Below are positions 51,303-58,879 of a DNA stretch of 64,000 bases, piece after piece. Each line of letters opens with the position of its first letter. The first letter of the stretch is position 1. The stretch comes from Gaiellales bacterium (lineage in GTDB: Bacteria > Actinomycetota > Thermoleophilia > Gaiellales > JAICJC01), in the NCBI GenBank assembly GCA_036273515.1, contig DASUHM010000009.1, positions 1 to 64,000 on the forward strand. Direction: 5' to 3'. The notes beneath the pieces were generated by a model. That model saw only the letters and a list, made by a program, of their open reading frames with translations, was not told the DNA's origin and made no database searches. The position numbers and the translations under genes were made by a program.

Positions 51303-53144
51303 TCATCGGAAGGCGAGCACCTGGGGCTCACGGGGGTTGAGATGACGGGCCATGGCAATGGCGTGCGCGCGCTCGCGGCCGGAGCTCGTCCGGGCCAGGT
51401 CGAGCCAGGCCTGCCAGCTCGACGAGTCGCGCGCGACGGCGGCCGTGAAGGCGGCATGCGCGGCAGCCTCGCGGCCCTCGCCGCGCAGGGCGAGGCCGAG
51501 CGCGATCCGGGCGTCCGCCGACCAGGGCGCCCAGGCGACCGCGGTGCGGGCGTCGGCCTCGGCGGCCGCCCAGCGATGCGTGGAGGCCTCCCGCTGGCTG
51601 CCGGCGGCCTCCACGTTGCCGCGCAGGCCGACCAGCGCGACAACCGCGAGGAGAGCGACGGCCGCGAGCGCGCCCCCGCGGACGGGCCGGGCCGTGATCG
51701 AGATCCGCCAGCGCCCCCGCGGCGTGCTCGTCAGCAGGCCGGCGGCGCAGGTGAGCGCGGTCAGCGTGATCGCCGTCATCTGCCAGTCCCAGTCGGCGCC
51801 GGCGTGCAGGAGGTAGGCGGCGAACCCGCCCAGCGCAACCGGGACGAGCGGTTCCCGCCGCGCCCGCAGGCCGGCGACCAGCGGGGCGGCGAGGCCGGCG
51901 ACGAGCAGGATGAGCCCGGCCGGCCCGAGGTCGGCCAGCGTCTCCAGGTAGAGGTTGTGCGCGTTCTTCACCTTGAGCCCGGTGTCGCGGTGCTGGAGGT
52001 AGTAGCGCTCGTACGTGCCCGCGCCCGAGCCGAGCAGCGGGTGCGCGCGGACGTCGTCCCAGGCGATCCGCCACAGGCCCGCGCGGGCGTTCCCGGACAG
52101 GCTGAACAGGCGCAGGTTGAGGTTTCGGCCGACGTGGCCGGCCGTGCCGTTGAACCCGCCCGGCGGCGGGGCGTTGAAGCGGTCGTACAGATCGCCCGCG
52201 ATCGTGACCGGCGAGCCGAACCGCGCCAGCGCGACCAGGACGAGGATTACCGCCGCGGCGAGCGTCGCCCGGTGGCCGATCCGGGTCACGGCCCGCGAGG
52301 GCTCGAAGCGCCGCTCGAGGAGCCGGAGCAGCCCGGCGGTCGCGCCGGCGGCGACCGTGCAGCCGAGCAGGACGAGCGCCAGCCCGTGCCCCTCCGAGGC
52401 GGCCGGGCCGACAGCCGATGCCGCGTGGGTGAGCGCGGGCGACGTCGCCGCCACCGCGACGCCGATCGCGATCCACGGCGCCTCGGCGAGGGCGGTCAGG
52501 AGCAGGAACCAGCGCCGCCGGTCGACGGCGATCGCACAGGCGACGCCGAAGCCGAACGCGATCCAGGCGCCGCGGCTGAAGGTGAAGTAGAGCGCGACCG
52601 TCACGACGGGCAGGGCGCCGGCCGCGGCGATCCGGCCTGCGGCCCCGCGGGCGTGGGCGGCCAGGCCGAGTGCGACGATCGCCCCCATCGCCGCCAGGAT
52701 GCCGAGGCCGTTCCAGTAGCCCACCGGCTCCGCCAGCCGGCCCGTGTCGGCGATGCCGCCGACGGCATGCACGCTCGGGAAGAGCCGGCCGACGAGGCCG
52801 TACGCGCACGTGGCGGTCACGGCCACGACCGCCCCGGCCAGCAGGCTTCCGATCGCCTCACCCCGGCGAGAGACAAGCAAGAGCGCGAGCAGGCCGGACA
52901 CGTAGACCAGCGTCCGCTCGGCCTCGAGCACGGCCGACGTCGTGTCGCCCGACCAGGCCGCGGAGACGAGCATCCAGACGATCAGGAGGCCGAACGCGCC
53001 GACGGACGCGGCCTCGGCCGCCGTCACCTCCATCTCGTCGCGCGCCAGCACGGCGATCGCCGCCCCCCACAGGAGCGCCGCCGCGCTCCACCCCCATGCC
53101 GGCGGGAAGTAGCCGCCGTTCCCGGCAGCCAGCGGGGTCAGCAC
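51303..53144 (-). CDS. O-antigen ligase/Wzy-family membrane protein with TPR tail
   Basis: A 613-residue polytopic protein with about 12 hydrophobic segments, the Wzy/WaaL loop marker VKNAHNLYLETLADLGPAGL and, after the last helix, a TPR-like region (AEADARTAVAWAPWSADARI, AAHAAFTAAVARDSSSWQAW). It probably transfers or polymerises lipid-linked glycans. GTG 53144 is the first usual start but cuts the first membrane helix short. The same frame is open upstream to a CTG at 53234 placed 5 nt after AGGAGGT inside the sigma gene's end; I suspect that is the true start. Confidence 0.8.
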   Translation of the reverse strand: MLTPLAAGNGGYFPPAWGWSAAALLWGAAIAVLARDEMEVTAAEAASVGAFGLLIVWMLVSAAWSGDTTSAVLEAERTLVYVSGLLALLLVSRRGEAIGSLLAGAVVAVTATCAYGLVGRLFPSVHAVGGIADTGRLAEPVGYWNGLGILAAMGAIVALGLAAHARGAAGRIAAAGALPVVTVALYFTFSRGAWIAFGFGVACAIAVDRRRWFLLLTALAEAPWIAIGVAVAATSPALTHAASAVGPAASEGHGLALVLLGCTVAAGATAGLLRLLERRFEPSRAVTRIGHRATLAAAVILVLVALARFGSPVTIAGDLYDRFNAPPPGGFNGTAGHVGRNLNLRLFSLSGNARAGLWRIAWDDVRAHPLLGSGAGTYERYYLQHRDTGLKVKNAHNLYLETLADLGPAGLILLVAGLAAPLVAGLRARREPLVPVALGGFAAYLLHAGADWDWQMTAITLTALTCAAGLLTSTPRGRWRISITARPVRGGALAAVALLAVVALVGLRGNVEAAGSQREASTHRWAAAEADARTAVAWAPWSADARIALGLALRGEGREAAAHAAFTAAVARDSSSWQAWLDLARTSSGRERAHAIAMARHLNPREPQVLAFR

Positions 53145-53226
53145 GGCCGCCGCCAGGAGGCCCGGCGCGATCCGGGCGAGCGCCGGCCGCCGCAGCTGGA
53201 CGAGCGCGCCGGATGCGGTCAGGTCG

Positions 53227-53718
53227 CTAAGCAGCGCTGACCTCCTTCTCCATGATCGTCCGCAGCCGCTGCAGCGCGCGGTGCACCGCCACCTCGACCG
53301 CGTTCGTCGTCGACTCGAGCACCTGGGCGATCTCGGCAGCCTTCATGTCGGCGCCGTAGCGCATGGCGAGCAGCTCGCGGTCGCGGTCGGACAGCCGGCC
53401 GAGCGCGGCGGCCAGCGTCAGCCGCTCGACGGCGTCGCGCTCGAGCTCGCCCGGTGCCGGAGTCTCGGGCACCTCGGCGACGGTCTCCGCGCCCGACACC
53501 GCGCGGTCGGCGAGGACGCGGCGGGCGATCCCGACGAGCCACGCCAGCGGCGCGCCCTTCGCGGGGTCGTATCCGCGCCGGTACCGGAGCGCGCGCTCGA
53601 ACACCTCGCCCGTAACGTCCTCCGCATCGTGTCCGGCGCCGATCCGGTAGGCGACGAACGCGTAGACGCTGCGGATCAGAGGCTGCGGGTTCGCAAGGGG
53701 ATCCCGGCCTGGCCTCAC
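53227..53718 (-). CDS. ECF-type RNA polymerase sigma factor
   Basis: The 163-residue protein has region 2 (LIRSVYAFVAYRIGAGHDAEDVTGEVFERAL) and region 4 (LSDRDRELLAMRYGADMKAAEIAQVL, NAVEVAVHRALQRLR), as in extracytoplasmic-function sigmas. It overlaps the O-antigen ligase frame at its 3' end, so the two may be coupled. It could control envelope glycan genes. Start is GTG 53718. No classic zinc anti-sigma gene is adjacent. Confidence 0.88.
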   Translation of the reverse strand: MRPGRDPLANPQPLIRSVYAFVAYRIGAGHDAEDVTGEVFERALRYRRGYDPAKGAPLAWLVGIARRVLADRAVSGAETVAEVPETPAPGELERDAVERLTLAAALGRLSDRDRELLAMRYGADMKAAEIAQVLESTTNAVEVAVHRALQRLRTIMEKEVSAA

Positions 53719-53776
53719 CGCGTAAGGGTACGGGACCCGGAGGGGGTCGTGCAGGGCCGCCGGAGGCGGCGGCGGA

Positions 53777-55108
53777 TCACCGCCGCATCAGGCCGGGGAA
53801 CTGCGGCATCTTGCCCTTCCCCACCTGCTTCATCATGCGCTGCATCTGCTTGAACTGGCCCAGCAGCTGGTTCACCTGCTGGACGTTCGTGCCGCTGCCG
53901 GCCGCGATGCGGCGGCGGCGGCTGCCGTCGATCGACCGCGGGTTGCGCCGCTCCGCCGGGGTCATCGAGAGGATGATCGCCTCGACCCGGTCGATCTGGC
54001 GCTCGTCCACCTTCAGGTTCTTGACCTGGCGGCCGACGCCCGGGAGCATTCCCAGGAGGCCCGCCATCCCCTGGCCGGCAGTCATCTTGCGCACCTGGCG
54101 GAGCTGGCCGAGGAAGTCCTCGAGCGTGAACTCGGACTTCCGCAGCTTCGCCTCCATCTCGCGGGCCTCGTTCTCGGAGATCTGCTCCTGGGCACGCTCG
54201 ATCAGCGACATGACGTCGCCCATCCCCAGGATCCGCGAGGCGAGCCGGTCGGGGTGGAACGGCTCGAGCTGGTCGAGCTTCTCGCCGACCGAGACGTACT
54301 TGATCGGCTTGCCGGTGACGGCGCGCACGGCCAGCGCGGCGCCGCCGCGGGCATCGCCGTCGAGCTTCGTCAGGATGACGCCGTCGTAGTCGACCGCCTC
54401 GGAGAAGGCCTGGGCGACGTTCACGGCGTCCTGGCCGGTCATCGAGTCGAGCACGAGCAGGACGTTGTGCGGCTTCGTCGCCGCCTTCACCCGGACGAGC
54501 TGGTCCATCAGCTCCTCGTCGATGTGCAGGCGGCCGGCGGTGTCGATGATGACGACGTCGCGGCCCTGCGCACGGGCCTGCTCGACGCCCCAGGTCGCGA
54601 CCTCGACTGGGTCGGCGTCGGTGCCGCGCTCGTAGACGGGTACCTGGAGCGACTTGCCGAGCGTCTGCAGCTGCTGCACCGCGGCCGGCCGCTGCAGGTC
54701 GCAGGCGACCATGGCGGGCGAGCGCTTCTGCTTCGCCAGGAGGCGGGCGAGCTTGCCGCACATCGTCGTCTTGCCGGCGCCCTGGAGGCCGGCCATCAGG
54801 ATCACGGTCGGCGGCCGGTTCGCGAACGAGAGCCCCGAGCCGGCGGTGCCCATCAGCTCGGTCAGCTCCTCGTGGACGATCTTCACGACCTGCTGGCCGG
54901 GCGTGAGGCTCTCCATCACCTCGGCCCCCATCGCCCGCTCGCGCACCTTGGCGACGAAGTCGCGGACCACGCCGAAGTTGACGTCGGCCTCGAGCAGCGC
55001 GAGCCGGATCTCGCGCATTGCCTTCTGGATGTCCTCCTCGCTCAGGCGGCCCTGGCTGCGCAGGCCGTCGAGGGTGGCGCCGAGGCGATCCGAGAGTGAC
55101 TCAAACAT
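53777..55108 (-). CDS. ffh: Signal recognition particle protein Ffh
   Basis: GTPase of SRP that takes nascent membrane proteins to FtsY. The 443-residue protein has the N domain, G domain (Walker A GLQGAGKTTMCGKLARLL, DTAGRLHIDEELMDQL, TKLDGDARGG) and a methionine-rich M domain (LLGQFKQMQRMMKQVGKGKM) that binds 4.5S RNA and signals. All complete. It lies in the ftsY-dlh-ffh run. A 4.5S RNA gene was not found in this window. Confidence 0.97.
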   Translation of the reverse strand: MFESLSDRLGATLDGLRSQGRLSEEDIQKAMREIRLALLEADVNFGVVRDFVAKVRERAMGAEVMESLTPGQQVVKIVHEELTELMGTAGSGLSFANRPPTVILMAGLQGAGKTTMCGKLARLLAKQKRSPAMVACDLQRPAAVQQLQTLGKSLQVPVYERGTDADPVEVATWGVEQARAQGRDVVIIDTAGRLHIDEELMDQLVRVKAATKPHNVLLVLDSMTGQDAVNVAQAFSEAVDYDGVILTKLDGDARGGAALAVRAVTGKPIKYVSVGEKLDQLEPFHPDRLASRILGMGDVMSLIERAQEQISENEAREMEAKLRKSEFTLEDFLGQLRQVRKMTAGQGMAGLLGMLPGVGRQVKNLKVDERQIDRVEAIILSMTPAERRNPRSIDGSRRRRIAAGSGTNVQQVNQLLGQFKQMQRMMKQVGKGKMPQFPGLMRR

Positions 55109-55117
55109 CGCCGAAGC

Positions 55118-55903
55118 CTAGACGGCGCCCGGCTGCAGCACGCGGCCGAACAGCTCGAGCAGGCGCATCCAGTGCCGCTCGCTGGCCTCCTCGTCGTAGG
55201 CCGGCGTGTCGGTCTGCGTCCAGCCGTGGGCGGCGCCGGGGTAGAGCTCGGCCGTGTGGCGGACGTGGGCCTCGGCCAGGACCTCGGTGAGCCGCGCCAT
55301 CTGCTCCGGGGGCATCGACCCATCGTTGTCGGCATGGCCGATGTAGAGCTCGCCGGCGGCGCGCACGGCCGCCAGGTGCGGGCTCGAATCCTCGCCGGTG
55401 GCAAGTCCGCCGCCGTGAAAGCTGGCCGCGGCCGAGACGGCGTCCGCGAACTCGCCCGCCAGGCGCAGCGCCAGCCGGCCGCCCATGCAGTAGCCCACGG
55501 CGCCGATGGGCGCCTCGCGCACCTCCGGGCGGCCGCGCAGGAATTCGAGCCACGCCTGCCCGTCGGCGATCGCCGCCTCGGGCGTGACCAGTGCGATCTT
55601 CGGCTTGAGCTCGGCGAAGAGGGCGGAGCGGTCGGGCGACGTGATCCGCTCCTCGATGTTCTCGAGCACCGGCGAGCGGCCGCTGCGGTAGAAGACGTTC
55701 GGGACGAAGACGCTGTAGCCGTGGCCGGCCAGGCGGCGCGCGTGCGCCTCGACGGCCGGCCGCAGCCCGTAGGCGTCCATGTAGAGGAGCACGCCGGGAT
55801 ACGGCCCGCCACCGTCCGGATGGCAGAAGAAGGCGTCGGCCGTCCCGTCGCGCGTGGTCACGTCCACGTTCTCGGTCACGACGGCGGTGGGCATCTCAGT
55901 CAC
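55118..55903 (-). CDS. Dienelactone hydrolase-family protein
   Basis: The 261-residue alpha/beta hydrolase has the cysteine nucleophile in GAVGYCMGGRLALR, the aspartate in IGHADNDGSMPPEQ and the histidine in YPGAAHGWTQTD, the Cys-Asp-His triad of dienelactone hydrolases. Substrate unknown; relatives act on lactones and esters. It lies between ftsY and ffh, with an 8-nt overlap to ftsY. Confidence 0.85.
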   Translation of the reverse strand: MTEMPTAVVTENVDVTTRDGTADAFFCHPDGGGPYPGVLLYMDAYGLRPAVEAHARRLAGHGYSVFVPNVFYRSGRSPVLENIEERITSPDRSALFAELKPKIALVTPEAAIADGQAWLEFLRGRPEVREAPIGAVGYCMGGRLALRLAGEFADAVSAAASFHGGGLATGEDSSPHLAAVRAAGELYIGHADNDGSMPPEQMARLTEVLAEAHVRHTAELYPGAAHGWTQTDTPAYDEEASERHWMRLLELFGRVLQPGAV

Positions 55904-56888
55904 CTCCGGCGAAGAGCGCCCGGGCGAAGTCGGCGGGATCGAACGGGCGCAGGTCCTCGATCCCCTCCCCGATCCCGATCAGCTTCACCGGGATCCCTAG
56001 CTCGTGCGCGATCGCGAGCGCGATCCCGCCCTTGGCGGTGCCGTCGAGCTTCGTGAGGACGATCCCGGTCACGTCGACGGCCTCCGCGAACAGGCGCGCC
56101 TGCTGGAGGCCGTTCTGGCCGGTCGTCGCGTCGATCGTCAGGAGCACCTCGTGCGGCGCGCCCGGGATGCGGCCGGCGATGACACGGTCGATCTTGCGCA
56201 GCTCGTCCATCAGGTGGCCTTGAGTGTGCAGGCGCCCGGCCGTGTCGACGATGACGACATCGCGGCCGCGGTACTCGGCGGCGGCGACCGCATCGAAGGC
56301 GACCGCGGCCGGATCGCCGCCGGACTGGGACGAGACGAAGTCGGCCTCGGCCCGCTGCGCCCACGTCTCGAGCTGCTCGCCGGCGGCGGCCCGGAACGTG
56401 TCGGCGGCGCCGATCACGCACGTGCGGCCGGCCTCGCGCAGGTGCCAGGCGATCTTGCCGATCGACGTCGTCTTGCCGGTGCCGTTCACGCCGCTCACGA
56501 GCAGGACGGCCGGGTGGGCGGTGATGTCGATGCGCGGATCGCTCGCCGGCGTCATCAGCTCGGCGATGATCTCCTGGAGCCGGCGGGAGAGCTCCTCGGC
56601 CGTCGTCAGCCGGCCGGCGTCGGCCTCCGCCTCGAGCCGCTCGATGACGGTGACGGTGGCGGGCACGCCGCAGTCGGACAGGAGCAGCGCCTCCTCGAGC
56701 CGCTCCCACACCTCGGAGTCGGCGGGGTCGAACATGACCCCGGCGAGCTGCTGGGCCATCGCCTTGCGGCTGCGGGAGAGGTTCTCGCGGAGGCGCGAGA
56801 AGAGGCCGCGGCCCGCTTCCTCCGGCTCCGGTTCGGGGACGTCGTCGCCGTCGCCGGTGCGGAACATCGACTGCCATGTGCGCGCCAC
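55896..56888 (-). CDS. ftsY: SRP receptor FtsY
   Basis: Membrane-side GTPase that docks SRP. The 330-residue protein has a short acidic N-terminus (DDVPEPEPEEAG), the NG domain with Walker A GVNGTGKTTSIGKIAWHL, DTAGRLHTQGHLMDEL and TKLDGTAKGG. The long acidic A domain of E. coli is absent, as is usual in actinobacteria. GTG 56888 is chosen; ATG 56867 is the next option. The divergent dehydrogenase starts about 30 nt away. Confidence 0.95.
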   Translation of the reverse strand: MARTWQSMFRTGDGDDVPEPEPEEAGRGLFSRLRENLSRSRKAMAQQLAGVMFDPADSEVWERLEEALLLSDCGVPATVTVIERLEAEADAGRLTTAEELSRRLQEIIAELMTPASDPRIDITAHPAVLLVSGVNGTGKTTSIGKIAWHLREAGRTCVIGAADTFRAAAGEQLETWAQRAEADFVSSQSGGDPAAVAFDAVAAAEYRGRDVVIVDTAGRLHTQGHLMDELRKIDRVIAGRIPGAPHEVLLTIDATTGQNGLQQARLFAEAVDVTGIVLTKLDGTAKGGIALAIAHELGIPVKLIGIGEGIEDLRPFDPADFARALFAGGD

Positions 56889-56916
56889 GGGGCCGGATCG
56901 TAGTAGCGTCGTGCGC

Positions 56917-57834
56917 GTGACGGAGGTGTCAGTCGACGGCCTGCGGGATGCGCTGCGCGCGCGGGCGGCTGCGCTCGGCTTCGACGAGGGCGCCGCGGAG
57001 ATCGTCACCGACCACTTCCTCGACGCCGAGCTGCGGGGCGCGCCGACCCACGGCGCCGAGCGGATGCGCTGGCTCTCGACCTTCTCGGATCTCCAGCCCA
57101 CGGCCCGGCCCGAGCTCGTCTCCCGCGCCGACGGGCTCTCCCGCTGGGACGGCGCCGGCGCCGTCGGCTACGTCGCCCTGGCAGAGGCGCTCGACCGGGA
57201 GGTCGACGATCCGCCGGCCGGCGCCCGCCTGGTGGTCGTCGGCCACTGCTTCCCGACCGGGCGGCTGGGCTGGTTCGCCGAGCGGGTCGCGCGGCGTGGG
57301 CTCATGTGCCTGCTCGTCTCCACGTCGACCCCGCGGATCGTGCATCCCGACGGCGGCCCGCCGCTGCTGGGGACGAACCCGTTCTGCATTGCCCTGCCCG
57401 GTCGCAACCATCCCACCGTGGTCGACGTGTCGATGGGGCGGGTGACGTACGGCACGGTGCTCCACGCCGCCGCCCGCGGCGGGCAGCTGCCGCAGGGCGC
57501 GGCCCGCCGCCCCGACGGCTCGGCCGAGGCCGACCCGGGCCAGGTGATCGCCGACCTCGCCGGGATCGTGCCATTCGGCGCCGACCAGGCCTACAAGGGC
57601 TTCGCGCTCGCCACCGTGGTCGAGCTCTTCTGCGGCGCGCTGGCCGGTACCGACGGCTACGCGGCCGTCGCCCTGATCGCGCCGCCCCAGTCCGACCCGG
57701 TCGCATGGCTGCGCCGGATCGCCGAGGGCCGCCGCCTCCCCGGCGACCGCAGCTCGCATGCGCTCGACGACGCGCTCGCGCGCGGCACGGTCGACATCCC
57801 CGACGACCTGTGGGCGTGGCTCAAGGACGCGTGA
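56917..57834 (+). CDS. Malate/L-lactate dehydrogenase-family (Ldh2) oxidoreductase
   Basis: NAD(P)-dependent oxidoreductase of the Ldh2/MDG fold. The 305-residue protein has LRGAPTHGAERM with the catalytic histidine, LLGTNPFCIALPG and AYKGFALATVVELFCGALAG. At 305 residues it is 30-50 shorter than most relatives; the middle part around the substrate loop is trimmed. Substrate unknown (malate, ureidoglycolate and sulfolactate enzymes share the fold). GTG 56917 is taken; GTG 56911 is near. The stop overlaps the acetyltransferase start. Confidence 0.8.
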   Translation: MTEVSVDGLRDALRARAAALGFDEGAAEIVTDHFLDAELRGAPTHGAERMRWLSTFSDLQPTARPELVSRADGLSRWDGAGAVGYVALAEALDREVDDPPAGARLVVVGHCFPTGRLGWFAERVARRGLMCLLVSTSTPRIVHPDGGPPLLGTNPFCIALPGRNHPTVVDVSMGRVTYGTVLHAAARGGQLPQGAARRPDGSAEADPGQVIADLAGIVPFGADQAYKGFALATVVELFCGALAGTDGYAAVALIAPPQSDPVAWLRRIAEGRRLPGDRSSHALDDALARGTVDIPDDLWAWLKDA

Positions 57835-58250
57835 CGCGCGATCTCGGGAACGGCTACGAGCTCTCCGCCGACCCGCACCGCATCGATCGCGAGGCGGTCC
57901 ACGCCTACCTGACGACGTCCTACTGGGCGCTCGGCCGCACCCGCGAGCGCCAGGATCACCTGATCGACGAGAGCTACGTCGTCGGGCTCTACCACGAGGG
58001 CGCGCAGATCGGGTTCGCGCGGGCGGTCGACTGCGACCCGGCCCACTTCGTCTATCTGGCCGACGTGTACGTGCTCGAGGAGCACCGCGGCTCCGGCCTC
58101 GGCGTCGAGCTCGTCCGCGAGATCGTCGAGAACGGGCCGTACGCCGACCGCGCCTGGGTGCTGCATACCCGAGACGCGGCGACGCTCTACGAGCGCTTCG
58201 GCTTCCGCCACCACGAGCGCCTGATGCAGCGCGACGCAACCGGGGTCTGA
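57831..58250 (+). CDS. GNAT-family N-acetyltransferase
   Basis: The 139-residue protein has the GNAT core (VYLADVYVLEEHRGSGLGVELVREIVE with the loop RGSGLG, and DAATLYERFGFRHHERLMQR). The start GTG overlaps the dehydrogenase stop, so the two are coupled. The stop TGA and the last codons for TGV lie inside the 51-bp repeat, as they do in gatB. Substrate unknown. Confidence 0.85.
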   Translation: MTRDLGNGYELSADPHRIDREAVHAYLTTSYWALGRTRERQDHLIDESYVVGLYHEGAQIGFARAVDCDPAHFVYLADVYVLEEHRGSGLGVELVREIVENGPYADRAWVLHTRDAATLYERFGFRHHERLMQRDATGV

Positions 58251-58292
58251 CCCCGAACGGCGGCTGTTGCAGTTTCGTTGCAGAGTTGTGAC
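58242..58292 (+). repeat. 51-bp intergenic repeat, copy 3
   Basis: Plus orientation: palindrome GGGGTCTGACCCC (58242..58254), GAACGG, spacer CGGCT, GTTGCA, and a tail ending TGTGAC. It matches copy 1 closely over the full 51 bp. It supplies the stop codon (GTC TGA) of the acetyltransferase gene. The palindrome is nearest the gene, as in the other two copies. Confidence 0.87.
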
Positions 58293-58349
58293 GCCGCCGG
58301 TTGGTCGGACGCAAGGACGCGGATCGCGGGGTCACACGTAGAACGGGTG

Positions 58350-58871
58350 ATGCGACGCATCGGCCTAGCGGGATCCACCATCCGGCGAGTGGCGACGCCG
58401 GTCATCGTCCTGGCGATAACGGGCGCGTGTGGGTCCGCGTCGTCGACGCATCACCAGGTCACGCGCTCGCCGGCCAGGAGTCCGATCCGGCACGCGCCGC
58501 CGACGACCGTCAGGTCTGGGCGTTCCGCGACGATCCATTTCGACGCGGGTCGCCAGTCGAGGACCTTCGGGATGCATGAGCCACAGGGCGTGATCCTGCT
58601 CTACCGCATCCGGGCGCCACTGGGCACCCGCATCAGGGGGACATCCCAGCTGCCCCCACTGACGGCGCCGCTGATGATCGCCACATCCCGGGTGGGGCCA
58701 TCGAGCTCGTGCCATGCCCGCGCGGCGCGAGTCACGTGCACGGTCGGCGAGGAGTGGTGCCCGATGCCCGCCGGGGTGTGGCGCATTCGCCTTCACAAGC
58801 TCGACGGGCCTCCCGGCGAGGTGACCATCTGGTTCCGCGTCGGTCCGCCGCCGTCTCAGCAAGCCGACTGA
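58350..58871 (+). CDS. Putative lipoprotein
   Basis: The 173-residue protein has an N-terminal hydrophobic stretch ending in a lipobox, VIVLAITGACGS, so the cysteine would be lipid-modified. The outer part has two cysteines (VTCTVGEEWCPMPAG) and a late strand pair (VWRIRLHKLDGPPGEVTIWF), suggesting an immunoglobulin-like or barrel domain. Family not recognised. ATG 58350 is preferred; GTG 58347 is adjacent. It converges on smc with an 8-nt gap. Confidence 0.6.
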   Translation: MRRIGLAGSTIRRVATPVIVLAITGACGSASSTHHQVTRSPARSPIRHAPPTTVRSGRSATIHFDAGRQSRTFGMHEPQGVILLYRIRAPLGTRIRGTSQLPPLTAPLMIATSRVGPSSSCHARAARVTCTVGEEWCPMPAGVWRIRLHKLDGPPGEVTIWFRVGPPPSQQAD

Positions 58872-58879
58872 CGCCGGCC

